64,000 nucleotides of DNA from Pyricularia pennisetigena (GCF_004337985.1 NC_043740.1:4091030-4155029), one strand, 5' to 3'; shown: positions 10,512-23,711, numbered from the stretch's first letter. A program made the numbers and translations. The notes: generated by a model from the sequence alone, not told the origin.

Positions 10512-11560
10512 TTGAAAATGTTGGGCTTTGAAGATAAGATTTCTATCCCAAAACTGAACGGTATAGAGAATTATGTTATCTGGTCCCTCCGAACCAAAGC
10601 CATTTTCACCGAAAAAGGTTATATTTACATTATTACTAAAATCGGTGAAAACGATAATAAAGCGCTAGCTTTATTAACGCTTTTGTGTGAAAAGGGTCCT
10701 TCGTTGCAAATAAGGAACGAAAATACCACAAAAAAAGCTTGGTTAAAATTAGAAAACTTATATAATCCAAACAGGGTTACTACCGGTTTTTTAATCGCTA
10801 GGGAGTTTTTCAACACAACTCCACAAAGGTTTAAAGATATCGAAAAATACATCAATAAAATAAAGGAATTATCCGATAATTTAAAATCTAAAAATATAAT
10901 TATCCTGGAACAAATAATTATATTTTGCGTATTGAATTTATTAGATAATTTATATGAAGGTTTTATTTTTAATGTTAGTTAGGTACATGAAATGATCCAA
11001 AGCCATACAATACGGATTTGTTATTTGCACATTTAATTGACAAATCCAGAGGTCAAAATGACAATAAGATTTTATTTACCAATAAATTTGGAAATAAAAA
11101 GAATTCGTTCAAAAATCGAATCGAAAAAGCCAAAAACAAAGGCAAATTTTGCAAATTTTGCAAACTAACAGGTCACTTTGTTAATAGGTGCTGGTATCTG
11201 AAACCAAATACAGCACCAAAGTCATGGGACGGTTTAACAAAGAAAAGTCGTTTGAAAAATAACGATAACAACAAAAGTCCCGACGAAAATGCTTCGATTA
11301 ATACTTTAATCAATTTATCGAATAACGATTCGATTTTTGACGAACGAAATTGGGATACAATTGAAGAAATAGGCCCAAATACCCCCAATAATATATTAAA
11401 TAATATATTCATTGCAGGAGCTGACAATATCCCAAATTATATAAATAATTTAAAGGGAATGCACAAATTTGTGATAAATGGCGCTGCAACAATAAATATA
11501 ATTTGTAATAAAAGTTATTTATTAAATTATAAATTTATAAACAAATACGCAAATTGAGGT
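10512..11560 (+). pseudogene. Family A gag and protease start, broken
   Basis: Gag begins near 10512-10518 with a typical copia opening (a PKLNG segment followed by YVIWSLRTKA) of the UBN2/retrotransposon gag type. It is open to a TAG at 10980, then resumes in another frame from 11018. A canonical zinc knuckle C-X2-C-X4-H-X4-C (CKFCKLTGHFVNRC) lies near 11150-11193. The protease active-site region near 11467 reads VINGAAT, where the family has an Asp-Ser-Gly-type triad. The catalytic Asp appears as Asn, so the protease should be inactive. Frame 2 then ends at 11555. Confidence 0.8.
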
Positions 11561-11572
11561 AATGCAAATAAA

Positions 11573-13141
11573 TTGAAAATAACCGGAATCGGTGATTTAT
11601 ATTTGGAACTTAACAATTTACATATAAAAATCGTTATTAAAAATGTTCATTTTATACCCGAATTGGGAATAAATATATTAAGTGTATCCTGTTTCCAAAA
11701 TGTAACCATTACCTTTCAAAACAATAAAGTCTTTTTATTCAGACAAAATAAATTGCTTACAAAAAGTTATAAATCCAATGGATTATACTATATTCCGGCC
11801 CAAATTTTTAAACAAAACCCGGATAACAATATTTTTAATATTAGCAATTCTAATATTAAAAATAATATAATATATAAATGGCATTTAAAGTTAGCCCATA
11901 TAGGGCTAGTACCGTTGTAAGCGGTCTTAAAAGCACAAAATATCCAAATAAACAAAGACGTTATATTGGAACATAAACAATTTCAATGTAAAATTTGTTT
12001 GCAAGCAAAGGCCAATCGTCAAATAAATAAAGGGTTAAATAATCAAAGTCATTATTATATAAACGAGCGAATCCACAGCGATTTGGGGGGTTTTATCACC
12101 CCTATGACGTTTAATAATTACAAATATTATATAGCCTTTTTGGATAAAAAGCCCAAATATTTATTCGTTTACATATTAAAGCAAAAGTTTGATGCAATTA
12201 TTGCTTTTCAGACTTTAATAAATAAGCTGAATAATAACCCGAACAATAAAAGAGTAAAAGAAATTTTTACCGATAACGGAAGGGAATATATCAATAATAA
12301 CTTCAGGTTAATATTGAATAAATATAGTATCATCCATGATTTAACTCCTCCGTATACAAAAGGGCCAAATAGGTTAATAGAACGAATAAATTTAACACTT
12401 TTTAATAAAGTGAAGGTTACGCTTTTTCATATAAATGCTCCCAATTACCTTTGGGGTAAACTAGTATTAATAGCCGTATGTATATATAACCGAACCCCGA
12501 ATTCGTTATTAGGTTTCAAATCATGTTACGAATTACATTATAATAAAAATCCAGATTATAATATATTAAAAATATGGGGATCGATTATTTATTTTAACAC
12601 AAATAAACAGATAAAAAAGCTAGAAGCTAGAAATGAACCTGGTTTATTAGTCGGTTATACCGATTATAATAATATGTATAAAAGATGGGATATAAAGCGG
12701 AAAACCACCGTTTTAGTTCGAGATTTGACAATATTGGAGAGCAAGTTTTTATCGAATGTTAAAAATATCCCGAACGAAATATTTAACGAGATAGAAGTTG
12801 ATATTTCTAATAATTATAACGCTGAAATTAGCGCTAATAATAACGTTGAAAGTAACGTTCAAAGCGGACCTTCTGCTGCAAAAATGCCCAAATTCGATCC
12901 ATGGCAGGACGAATTATTAACTATAACCGATACGGTGTTAAATAAATCCTACAAATTCACAAACAATAAAGATTTTATTTTAACAATAAATAATACGGAT
13001 AATCCGTCTACTTTCCAACAAGCTATGAAGTTACCAAATGCACAGAATTGGTACAAATCCTGTAAGGATAAAATAAATAGTTTGGAAGACGAAAACGTGA
13101 ATAAAATTGTTAATTTACCAAATGGTAAATCAGCTATATAA
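11573..13141 (+). pseudogene. Family A integrase region, largely open
   Basis: The frame at 11573-11920 holds the rest of protease and the His pair of the HHCC finger (WHLKLAHIG). A stop at about 11918 separates it from 11966-13141, a 391-codon open frame. In that frame, residues 8-11 give the CKIC cysteines, and the core shows HSD (Asp39), TDNGREY (Asp103) and Glu139. The D-D-35-E spacing is normal for integrases, so all three catalytic acids are kept. The C-terminal part includes the copia segment PGLLVGY. The frame then runs into the linker before RT. Confidence 0.85.
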
Positions 13142-14635
13142 AAGGCGTTGGGCTTTGATTAAAAAGCCTATAAATAACAATAATAACGATAACCGTTGTA
13201 TTACGGACGATAAAAATAAATATCGTTATAAAGCCCGTTGGGTTATACAAGGCTTTTACCAAATATTTGGTGTAGATTTTCTGGAGACTTTTTCTACAAC
13301 CTGCAAAACCGAAACGTGGCGAATTATTTTAATAATAGCCGTTAAAATGGGTTATTTAATAATCCAATGCGATGTCAAAACAGCGTTTTTGCACGCAATC
13401 ATTAATACCGAAATATATATAAATTGACCAACTGGCTTTTATGTAGAAGGCAAATATAAAAATAAAGCCGGTAAATTAAATAAAGGTTTATATGGCCTCA
13501 AACAGTCGCCACGATTATGGTACAAATATTTGTTAAAAATATTGAATAAAACAGGATTTAATCCTTTACCATACGACGAGGGTATTTCTATTAATAAAAA
13601 CCCTGATAGCAAATACTACCAAACAATTTTGCTATATTACGTGGACGATATTTTAATAATAAATGAAAATATTATTATGATTAATAATTTAATTTACGAT
13701 TAGCAAGCGGAAATTGAAATAGAAAATTTAGGACCCGTTTCCAGCTTTTTGGGCCACGAAATTGTTATTAACAATGATAATTTGACAATAAAACAAGCCC
13801 AATATACACAAAAGCTATTGAATAAATTCAATATTTATAGTGATTATAAACCGGGGTTAATTCCGGGCGTACCGGGTATCAAATTGACAAAAAATAAAAA
13901 TAACGCTTCCCAGGACGAGATAAAAATATACCAACAATATATTGATTCGCTATTATATTTAGCGCTAAAAACAAGACCAGATATTTGTTATACCGTTAAT
14001 TTATGCGCCAGATTTATGGCGAACCCAAACAACGAGCATTTTAAATGCGTTGCGAATACTTGGAAATATTTGTTAGAATATCCAAATCTTGGGTTGAATT
14101 ATAATATAAATAACGAAAATAAAAATATTCTTATCAAAGGATATTGCGATTCTAATTGGGCTAATGACCTTGAAAATCGGAAATCGACTTCTGGCTATAT
14201 ATTTAGCTTAACAGAAGAGAATAATAAAAATATATCGAATAATAATATAATAAGTTGGAATTCTGTTTTACAAAAAACAGTAGCTTTAAGCAGTTGCAAA
14301 GCAGAATATATGGCTTTAACAAACACAATAAAAAAAGCAATATATTTGACCAATATAATAACTTATTTAAATAACAATTTAAATTTGGGATTCAATATCA
14401 AAACACCTGTTATTTTGGTGGATAATACGGCGGCCATTGATTTGGCGAATAATCCCGAATTTCACAAAAGATCCAAGCATATCGATATATTATATCATTT
14501 CAATAGAGAAGCGGTTTAGAAGAACTTGATAAAATTGGTATATATACCAACAAAAGAGAATTTGGCGGATTTTTTAACCAAAACGGTACCGAATCCAGCC
14601 CATATATATTTCCTAGATTTAGGAAATATTAAATA
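13107..14635 (+). pseudogene. Family A reverse transcriptase and RNase H, three stops
   Basis: This is the copia RT followed by RNase H. Landmarks in order are KARWVIQGF near 13230, QCDVKTAFLH near 13365-13395 (catalytic Asp present), LYGLKQSPRLW near 13487, YYVDDIL near 13635-13655, PDICYTVN near 13980, CDSNWAND near 14148 (RNase H), and VDNTAAIDLA near 14416. In-frame stops are TGA at about 13426, TAG at about 13701 and TAG at about 14517. Each is explicable by a C-to-T change. The motifs are otherwise intact, so the copy is recently dead. The frame ends close to 14635, about 200 bp before the 3' LTR. Confidence 0.85.
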
Positions 14636-14838
14636 AAGCTTTTTACCTAAAAATTAGGTTCTTTGCTGAAATATATAATAATCCAACAACTTTTTCCCAA
14701 AGGGTTTTATACGTTAGATTTGTGCATATATAAAATACTCTGTTTTAACGAGTTTTTTCCCACTGGGTTTTATATGTTAAAACGAAGAACACTTTACAGA
14801 TAATTTATATAATAAAATTAACTTTTATTGTACAAATT

Positions 14839-14847
14839 ACGGGGGTA
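14839..14847 (+). other. Polypurine tract of family A
   Basis: ACGGGGGTA immediately precedes TATGAGAATAATAAGC, the start of the 3' LTR. The same block occurs in reverse at 24183-24191 in the deleted A copy. Confidence 0.7.
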
Positions 14848-15731
14848 TATGAGAATAATAAGCTTATATTATAACCTTTAGCACGTAATATATACTACGA
14901 TACATAATTATGCACAATTGTGCATAATTATTATGCAACGCATAAAAGAATAATAAGCTTATATTATAAGCTTAAATACGTAATATATACTACGATGCAT
15001 AATCATGCACAATGATGTATAATCATTATGCACAATGATGTATAGTCATTATGCACAACAATGTATAATCATCATACGTAATAATACATAATTATTATGC
15101 ACAATACTGTATAACCTTTATGCAATATATAACGTGTATTAATAAAATAATGCAATACAATTGCATGCAATTCATGCATGTACACTTTTGACCTATTTGG
15201 GCAAAAGAAATGAACGCAGATCATTTGCAGATCATACGATCCACAGGCAAACCTATTTTGGTAAAAATAAACGCATAATATAAATATAGGTAAGGTTTTG
15301 AAGATTGCGTCATAGAACGTTTCAAATATGAGACGTTCAAAATAGCCACATATATAAATAGGTGAACGCTAATACATTGTTTTATTTTATCCTAATTGGG
15401 AAAATAAAATGCAAACCTTAATACGTGGATTTGTAATAAATGGACTGTCAAATGCAATACTTTTGCAGATTAATAGGGAAGAGTTTCCCGCCTTAGAATT
15501 AGAGGAAGTTTTAGGATCTATCTATCTATCCATCGATTTATCTGTTCATCCATCCATCTATTTATTGTTTAGATCAACTACGGATTTCTATTTAACATAA
15601 ACCCAACTGTCAACTATTAATACAATTTTTACCTCTATCTTACTCATGAAAAGTGACCTTTTTCCCCTTATATATTTATCTTATATAGATATATTCACCC
15701 CACAGTTCATTCCATAACCTTCCTTTCAATA
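14848..15731 (+). repeat. 3' LTR of family A element
   Basis: An 884-bp LTR from TATGAG to TCAATA. It has the same organisation as the 5' LTR but differs by many substitutions and small length changes in the ATGCATAATTAT repeats. The short ORF here starts at 15409 and stays open for 63 codons because the usual stop codon reads GGA. Confidence 0.85.
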
Positions 15732-16022
15732 AACGCGGTCCCGATAATAGAAATAAATGGCAAACCGGGCTTTACACCCAAAATTCGGGCGAATTTGTTT
15801 TTATGATATTTCAAAAACGGTATGGATGTGGCTTACGGCGTTATAATTTGTACATAATAGCGGTTAAGGGAAAACGCGAATAAAATACAGAAACCGGCGG
15901 AACGTTTTAAAATAAAAGATAACAATTTTCTAACGTGCGAAACGTTAAAAGTAATCGCCTATATAAAAAATCAAATTGTATGACGAATGAATATATAATT
16001 GTAATAGTTCCTATATTATTAA
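15732..16022. other. Unassigned 291-bp remnant between elements A and B
   Basis: No match to other families in the window was found. The plus strand has one fairly open frame for about 35 codons, but nothing recognisable. It may be a fragment of a further element trapped between insertions. Confidence 0.4.
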
Positions 16023-16592
16023 TGTGAATTACATGCGTTATTTAGCATATAATAGGTCCACTTTTATTTGTATATAAGCCACAAGAAATAGTGCCGAAAT
16101 GGGGCTGTTGAGGCTGTCGGACTTTCTATTATATTTTGTATTGCAGGAGTTGCGATTCAAAGTATTTGCGTGTGGGGTTTCACCCTGTACCGGGTTTAAC
16201 ACCCACCCTGCTATTACAAAGTAGCTACCCTGTACCTGGTTGAAATTTTCACCAATCATGCAAATTAATACGAACCCAAAAATGGTTTGTATGGAAATAA
16301 AAGTGTTTTTTCAACAACGTATACAAAATAATTTTTCGGAAAATCGTGTGCGGCGCCGGAACCCTTTGCGGGGTACGGACCCCCATTTCGATATCGGAAA
16401 ATATATAAGGGAAACAAAACAAAATTTCCCCCACCAATAAATCAAATCTATTAATCCCAAAACTAGTAAACCATTTTAGTAAATAATTGAATGCATTTAA
16501 ACCCTGTAATTACAGGTTTTTATAGCATAATTAGCACTACGCCGAATTTAGGTTAATGCCTAAACCCCTATTAGCAGCCCATATTACTAACA
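16023..16592 (+). repeat. 5' LTR of family B
   Basis: A 570-bp LTR from TGTGAATTACATGCG to TACTAACA. The first bases are mutated relative to TGTTAATTATATGCG in other copies. The last ACA abuts the primer-binding site. Confidence 0.85.
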
Positions 16593-16606
16593 AATTATGA
16601 ACCCGG
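16593..16606 (+). other. Primer-binding site of family B (G-to-A mutated)
   Basis: AATTATGAACCCGG differs from the intact GGTTATGAGCCCGG at three positions, all G-to-A. It directly follows the LTR. Confidence 0.75.
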
Positions 16607-17559
16607 AAAGGTTTTAGTTTGTGCATTAAAATGCATTTTGCATGATTGGAAAACCTGAAATTTAGGCTTTATTTTCTTTATTATCGCATTTTTACAGCAC
16701 GTATATTAACGAAAATATTGCTGTTTTTATGCGAAATTGTTGGTTTTAAGCGCTAATTCAGCACTCAACCCCCTGTATTTACAATGGGGATCGCTAAAAA
16801 TTAGCGTTCGATTGAGGCCTTTTTAGGTACTGCAGCGATCGCTTGCATTGCAAATCCATAATTTTTAATATGGTGTTTGTGGATTGTGCACGCCATTGTA
16901 ATTCATTTAAATTTTTTATAGGGTTTACGCTAGCGAATTAAGGCCAAAAACCCCTATATTTGTTCGCTAATAGCCCATTAAACTTTTTCAATGCGTTTAA
17001 TAGGGTTTAGAATAACCCACAAACTTATTAAATCCTAATGCGTTTATGGGGGTTTACAATAACCCATAAACCCATTAGCGTAATTACGTTAATGTTTCGT
17101 TACCCTGAACGATACCCTGCAATTTACCCCGCACCTATTTAACGAATTGAATTCGTTACGTACACCTGGATTGGTACAAATACCAGGGCACCCATTAATT
17201 GTTAATTTCAGAGATTCCAACCCTGTATTTTAATGGGTTTCAACCATTAAAAACAGCAATTAACCCTGTAATTGGCAATTATCGGCTTTAACCCGTTAAA
17301 AGGCAAACGGTATAATACATCCTAAACTAAATAGGGTACTTACTCTTAAACGATTAGGTTAATTAATCATAATTATAAATTAGCGAATTGCAATTATAAT
17401 TCAAATTACCCTATAATGGAAAACAGCCCTATATGGGCTTTCCAGGCCTGATTCCAACAATTAGGGGGCCTAAAGCCAGCTTAAACGAAGTTTTAACCGC
17501 TAAATTACAAGCCCAAAACCTGCAATTAAAAACGTTAATTACGCAAGTAAATTAATTTT

Positions 17560-18490
17560 AAAGGATAATTTAACAGTTAACTGCCCTATTAACCCTAGAA
17601 AACGGTAATTCCACTAATTTAAATGGTAATTTAAATATTAAACTAACTACCGCTACCGCACCCCCTAATCCACCTAGTAACCTAATTTTAGGTGACGGGA
17701 TAGGTACAAATCTATTAAAACGGGTATTTTCCTTCCCCGAAAATTGTAAATTAATAAGGGTTAATAATTGCGATTTGTGGAAATAGGCGCGAATAGTACA
17801 ATTTAGGGTTATAAAAGCAGCGGAACTTATTTCCGACCCTAAAATTGGCTATATTTTACCGGAACACGAGCAATTAATCCTATTATTATTTACAAAAAAC
17901 AGCTTAATCAAAAAACCTTTGAAATCCATTGTATAACATTCCATCCCCGTAATGGTTTATAAAACCCTGGAAAATAGCTTTTCCGTTACACCCGAAATTA
18001 ATCGAAACTCACTATATCCGGAATTCCACATTTTAAATTTTCGAAATTTAAAGGATTAATACCTGAATTTAACAACCGTTTTAACTTACTAGTAATAAAA
18101 TTAACGCATACTAACGTGCAAATTAACCCCGTAAACGTACGAAACTAGTATCTACGGGCCCTGGAGGGGATATTTTCTATTTCGACCGAACGCCAACGCA
18201 GTACCCAACGGGCCCTGCAGGCAATAAGCGAAAATTCGGAAAAATTAAATTTGCAATACCTTGTCGCGGACCTTATACCCGAAAATTCGATTTCAGGCTC
18301 TACAGCGGCTAAAACTGCTGATTATAAGTTTGACAACAAAAAGTCGGGTAGAAAAAGCGCTAAAAAAGGCGCTAAAAAGGAAAATAATAGGCAGGAAAAC
18401 ACCTTTAAATCACGAAGAAAAGTAAAAACTTTAATTCGGATTCTGCTTCTGCAAAAAATACTAAATCCTCCTCCAGCAAATTAACCGTTG
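17560..18490 (+). pseudogene. Family B gag remnant
   Basis: The region corresponds in position to gag and matches the minus-strand copy at 1500-2600. The only long open part is 18251-18484, a Lys-rich stretch followed by a Ser-rich end. No zinc knuckle is visible. Stops are dense upstream of it. Confidence 0.5.
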
Positions 18491-18759
18491 GAACGTTTAT
18501 AGTTTTTATTGATTTCGAATTATTTACAGGCTCGATTCCGGGTAACGTTAGCGAATGCGCAACGTATAACCCCTGGAATAGGAGCTTAATTCCGCTATTA
18601 GCGGAATTATACAATTACGCTCGGACTCGGATTCGGAAACCGATACCGGTAAAACGTTAAAACCACGAATTTCAACAGCGAATTTTAAATTTAAAACGAA
18701 ATCTGGACGCGGCGTAAAAAAGACCCCTAAATTTTGGAGATTAGGTTACTTTATCCTGT

Positions 18760-20350
18760 ACAATATAAATAGCACGCATTATATTTTTGCAAATAAACAA
18801 TTTTTTACCGATTATACCCCCGGTTTTAGAGTCGAAATCGGTACAGGAGGTGGCATTATTAGGCCTGTAAGCACCGGAACTGTGCAAATACAAATCCGTT
18901 ACGGCCAAAAAGCTGACGAATTTAAAAAGGTTACGTTAAATAACGTTTTATATATCCCTTCGTTTGGAATAAGTATCGTTAATGGCCTTATACATTATAA
19001 TACAGGGAGCGTAATATTAAAAAATACCTTATATAATAGGGATTGCAAAGCGTGGGGACGTTTAAATACCGTTAAACATTCGTTTTATTTAAATGTTAAA
19101 AAGTGCGATATCCTAGTTCGAAATAACGTTATTTCGAATTACGCCTAAATAATGGGTAAATATAGTACCGCTTTTAACATAACTTTACAGGGGGTTATAA
19201 AAGGCTACGTAATCCCGTTGGAAGTAGAATTAAATAATATAAAGCCTAAAGCGGATTATAAAATTTACACTAATTCGGAACCGGAAAAAAATACGGTAAC
19301 GGAAAAGCTAAATCCCGAACAAAATACGGAAATAACCGTAAATTCATCTGTAACGCAGAAACTTAGCGGTAAAAGTCCTGAAAATCAACGTAAAATCAGG
19401 CCTCGTAGGCCCAACACACCGTTAAATAACCCTTTTATACAACCTAATACAAAAAGGATTATTTCCGAAAAAAAGGGGTTTCCCAAATAAGAAATCCGTT
19501 GTTAAAACCTCCTTTATCATCGGATTTAAAACAGGCCCCTGTGAATTACCTTTTTTTAGGCCTAAAACGAATCACGGACGGCTGGTCAACCCCTAAAAGA
19601 AACGGAATTACAGGTAATTATAACGAAATCCAGGCCTAAAAAACCCTATTATAGCACAGGCGTGTAGGGTATATATGGTTACTATTGCTACAAAAACCGC
19701 TAAAATTACAAAAAGTTTAGCTAATTTTAACAAGATTAGGGCAATTACCTGTATTGCTGGCGTTAAAACCATTTTTATTAGGCGTACAAATAAAATCGCA
19801 CTTTTTACACTCCCTAATATTTTCGATTTTATAAAAGGTAATACAATAATCCTTAAACCTAATTTTTACAATAGAATACCCGTATTTTTGTTATTAGTGG
19901 ACCGAAAATCACGTTTTGGGTGGTCGATCCTATTACGAAATAAATCCGAATTTACGGTTTTAATGGTTATTAAAAGCTTTTTTAAGGTTTTAAAAACTAC
20001 GTACGGGCGTTACCCCCCAAATTTCCACTTCGATGGGGGGTACGAAATTAATATAAACTTTTAAAACTGGTTTACAAACAAAAATGTTAATTTTAGCATT
20101 TCGAATCCTTATAACGACGGTGAAAACGGATTAACAAAACGGTGCGTTAGGGTGTTTTTGGATAAACTTCGGTTTACCATTAAAGCGGCGGGTTTACCAT
20201 TATATTTATAGTATTACTTGTTATTTACCGTAGTTAATTGAATTAACCGTATAGCGGTAATTAATAGGGATTTAACATTTTACGAGGAATTTTATTCCGA
20301 ATTAAAACCTGGATTACTGCATAAACCCAGTTTAGGGCATTTTCGGGTTA
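18760..20350 (+). pseudogene. Family B protease and integrase remnant
   Basis: Near 18840-18980 the translation has a copia protease-type series (GTGGGIIRPV, then NNVLYIPSFGISIV). The open piece 19675-20064 carries the integrase core. It reads LLLVDRKSRFGW around the position of the first catalytic acid and HFDGGYEIN at the second. Stops separate the pieces. The N-terminal HHCC finger could not be found with confidence. Confidence 0.65.
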
Positions 20351-21067
20351 TTGGTATTATATGCCAGGCTATTATACCGTTGGAAAAACGCTAAAAGTTT
20401 AATAAATTGGTTCCCCGCACCGAAACGGTAAAACCCATTTATTGAATTTTACAGCGTTGGTTTACGCACCCGCTAAACGGGCCGTATATAATACCTTTAC
20501 CGTAAAAATTATAAAGGGTATAACCGCTGAAAATCTGGCTATTCCAGGGGAAACGCTACAGATTTTAGAGGAGGAAAATACAAATTTAAAGGGGGATTCT
20601 AATTCTGAACCTGGAGACGAAATCAACAGTGTTCCAGCGGATAATTATCCCTCAAAAACCCTGAAAAAATAGGGCATTTACCACCCGCTACAGGGCATTT
20701 AAGTCCTGAAAATACGGTGCTCGCCAAGCCTGTACAGCCTACCTTTCGCCCCCCAGAATCTATAACGGTAGCGTTCCCTAATCCGGTACTTAAAACATCG
20801 GAAATTCCGGTGTTTTTAGCACCTAAAATACAGAATATGGAATTAAAATCGCAGTTCGAAAATCCAGATTAATAGATATAAACTACGTGCATTATCTTAA
20901 TTTTGAAACTAAAAAAGAAAATAAAAAAGCCCATTAACATCGGTGAACTAAATAGCTACTAACAGGCCCTAAATAGCCCTGAGAATGCTAAATAAATAGC
21001 TGTTTTAACGTTTAAATTCGACCAAATTATCATTGCAAAAACCGTCCGTCTTATCCCTAAAACTAAA

Positions 21068-22605
21068 ATGCCTGCAGGCCGTAAACTCGTTTTTACCCGG
21101 CCGATATCAAAATTAGTAAAAGATAAAAATAATAAACCTATAAAATGTAAACCCAGGTTTGTTATTGGGGGTTTTTTACAGGTCGCAGGCCTAAATTATA
21201 TCGAAGCTTTTGCTAATATTAATATATTACTTACCTGGCGTATATCTTTAGTTATAGCTAATGCACAAAATTGGAAAATAAAACAAATCGACTTAATTGG
21301 TGCGTTTTTAAATAGTGACCTTACCGACGTAAATATTCATTTGCAAATTCCAAACGGTCTTAACGAATGGGTTAAATTTTGTAATTTTATTACCGCTAAA
21401 GTTTTAATGGAAATGGGTTATAATCCAAGAAAATTGCAGGTTATACAGTTGGAAAAAGAGTTATACGGTTTGAAATAGGGTCCAGAAAAATGGCAAAACA
21501 AATTTAAAACCCTATTTTTTAAAAAAGGTTTTAAACCGTTAATCTTTAATCCCGCTGTCTTTTCTAACGTTAAATTTAAACATTTTATCGTTACCTTTGT
21601 AAACGACTACCTGTTAATAGGTATTAAATTGCAATATATTTAGGATTTAAAGACCTGTTTTAATACAGTATACGCGTTGGAAAACAGGGGTTTTGCAACC
21701 AATTTTTTAGGCGTTCAAATTAATGGGATAGGCCTAAACGCCTATTGTGGCTCCATTAAAATTAATATATAAAAGAAATATTAGCAAAACTCGGATTAAT
21801 TAATAGCAAATTTATATATATTCCTTTTTAACCGGGAGTGCTCAAATATGGCGGGGGTAAACCCGTAAGTGCCTTAAAAGCTCAATTATTACAGCGTATT
21901 ATCGGTACTTTTAGATATTTAATATTTTTAACGCGCCCGGATATCGGTTTTAAGGTTGAGTGGTTTTTACATCTTTTAATAAAAAGTATTATAATCCATT
22001 TAATGGTAGTTAAACATTTATTACGTTATTTAGCTGGTATTAGATCCTTATTTATTTATCACGGAAATAGAGTATTCAAAGCCGAACTACCACCCAATTT
22101 TTTAATAAGGGGTTTTGTAGGTTTTCAATTATTGGGTTTTAGTGATTGCGATTTTACCAGGGCTAAGGAAGATTTAAAATTCAATTACGGATATTTGTAT
22201 ATTCTATTTGGGGGCCCTATAACGTGGAATTGGAAAAAGGTTAACCTTATAATTTGAAATATTCCAAAAACCTAAACCGATACCTTAGCGGAAGCCCTAC
22301 GCAAAGTACAATGGTTTAAAAATTTATTCATAAAAATTGGACTGCTTATAAAAGGCCCTATTGCAATATTTGGAAATAATATAGGTTTTTTAGTTAACGT
22401 ATATAATTTTGCGCATCAGTAACGTATTAAATATACGTTATTAAAATTTAATCACGTACGGGAGTTAATTACAGAAGGAGTAATGATTTTAAAATACCTG
22501 GAGTTTCAAACGAATGCCGCTAATAGCCTAATAAAACCTTTAACGTTTCCAATTCACAAGGTCTTTTTAAAGCTTATAGAGTTTAAACCCCTAAAAACCT
22601 AATTT
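21068..22605 (+). pseudogene. Family B reverse transcriptase and RNase H remnant
   Basis: RT begins in 21068-21478 with CKPRFVIGGFLQVAG and QIDLIGAFLNSDL (motif A Asp kept), then ends with LYGLK and a TAG. The YVDD box near 21600 reads FVNDYLL, with an Asp lost to Asn. RNase H appears in 21838-22257 (GFSDCDF, then GGPITWNWKK) and its C-terminal part continues in broken frames to about 22605. That last part recurs at 31575-31722. Confidence 0.75.
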
Positions 22606-23135
22606 TTACCTATTAAGTTTTGAGGTATTATTTGATTAATTCGTTAGTTAATTACCCATTACATTTCCTTTGTTTGCAAGATTGGATGTTATTAGTTTGA
22701 TACCGTCCGAATTACCCGAATCTACCTTACACAGGTTAATTAACAAACAATATATACCGACCTTATACCAAAAGTTGAATTCAAATTGAAAAAGCTCGTG
22801 TTTTGGGCGATTTTCGCATTCGAAATACCCTATATAATAGGCCTAATTTGGACTATTACCAACGAACGGCCAGATTAGTTACCTGGTTTAGTAGTTAATT
22901 CCGTGGGTTAATATGATGTAAGTGGGGGTTCGGATCCGGGGGTTATCACAACTTTGGGGGTTTTTTCCAATTCGGGGGTTCGTCCATTTTGGGGGTTATA
23001 GGTCGTTACAAAGGGCTTAATTTTCCAGGGGGTTTATATCGGGAGTTTTAGTCGGGTTGGGACACAAGGGGGATCTTTTTTTAAAGGTTTTATTTTTTAT
23101 ATACTTTTCTTTTCCGACTTCATGTAAATAGCAGC

Positions 23136-23147
23136 AAAAGAAGGGGG
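23136..23147 (+). other. Polypurine tract of family B
   Basis: AAAAGAAGGGGG lies directly before the TGTTAATTATATGCG start of the 3' LTR. The equivalent at 32266-32277 is AAAAAAAGGGGG. Confidence 0.8.
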
Positions 23148-23711
23148 TGTTAATTATATGCGTTATTTAGCATGTTATGGGTCCATTTTTATTTGTATAT
23201 AAACCACAGTAAATAGTGCCGAAGTGGGGCTATTTGGGTTGTCGGATTATCCGTTATATTTGGTGTGTAGCAGAAATTGCGATTTAAAGTGTTAACGAGT
23301 GGGGTTTACCGCGTTTGACACCTGCCCTGCATTTACGAGTTAGCTGCTCTGTACCGAGTTGGAATTTTCACCAAATTAGTAAATCAGTGCGAACCCAGAA
23401 ATGGTTTGTTTGGAAATGAGGGTGTTTTTTCAACAACGCATACAAAATAATTTTTCGGAAATTCGTGTGCGGCACCGGAACCTTTTACGGGGTACGGACC
23501 CCCATGTCGATGTCGGAGAATATATAAGGGAGACAAAGCAAAGTTTCCCCCACCAACGAGTCGAATTTATTAATCCCAAAATTAGTGAACCACTTTAGTG
23601 AACAATTTAGTGCATTTAAGCCCTGTAAATACAGGGCTTTACAACGCAAGTAGCACCACGCCGCACCTAGGCTGATGCGTAAACCCCTGTTAGCAACCCA
23701 TATTATTAACA
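23148..23711 (+). repeat. 3' LTR of family B
   Basis: A 564-bp LTR from TGTTAATTATATGCG to TATTAACA. The terminal inverted repeat TGTTAAT/ATTAACA is intact at its ends. It abuts a truncated family A LTR on its right. Confidence 0.85.

Larger units (their letters stand above)
9389..15731 (+). mobile_element. Family A Ty1/copia retrotransposon, near full length
   Basis: A 6.3-kb element with all parts in order: 5' LTR (9389-10240), half-tRNA primer-binding site (10241-10254), gag, protease, integrase, RT, RNase H, polypurine tract (14839-14847) and 3' LTR (14848-15731). The order integrase before RT makes it Ty1/copia. Its coding region has far fewer stops than the other elements here, so it is probably the least mutated copy. 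The left flank is family D pol and the right flank is unrelated sequence. No matching target-site duplication is visible (ctttt against aacgc), so the two ends may come from different insertions joined by recombination. Confidence 0.9.
16023..23711 (+). mobile_element. Family B Ty1/copia retrotransposon, near full length
   Basis: A 7.7-kb element with 5' LTR (16023-16592), primer-binding site (16593-16606), long leader (16607-17400), gag (about 17560-18490), protease (about 18760-19000), integrase (19675-20350), RT (about 21000-21700), RNase H (about 22110-22605), polypurine tract (23136-23147) and 3' LTR (23148-23711). It is heavily mutated, with stops in every frame. The gene order places it in Ty1/copia. 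The flanks are attaa and cctat, so no duplication is visible. Confidence 0.85.
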
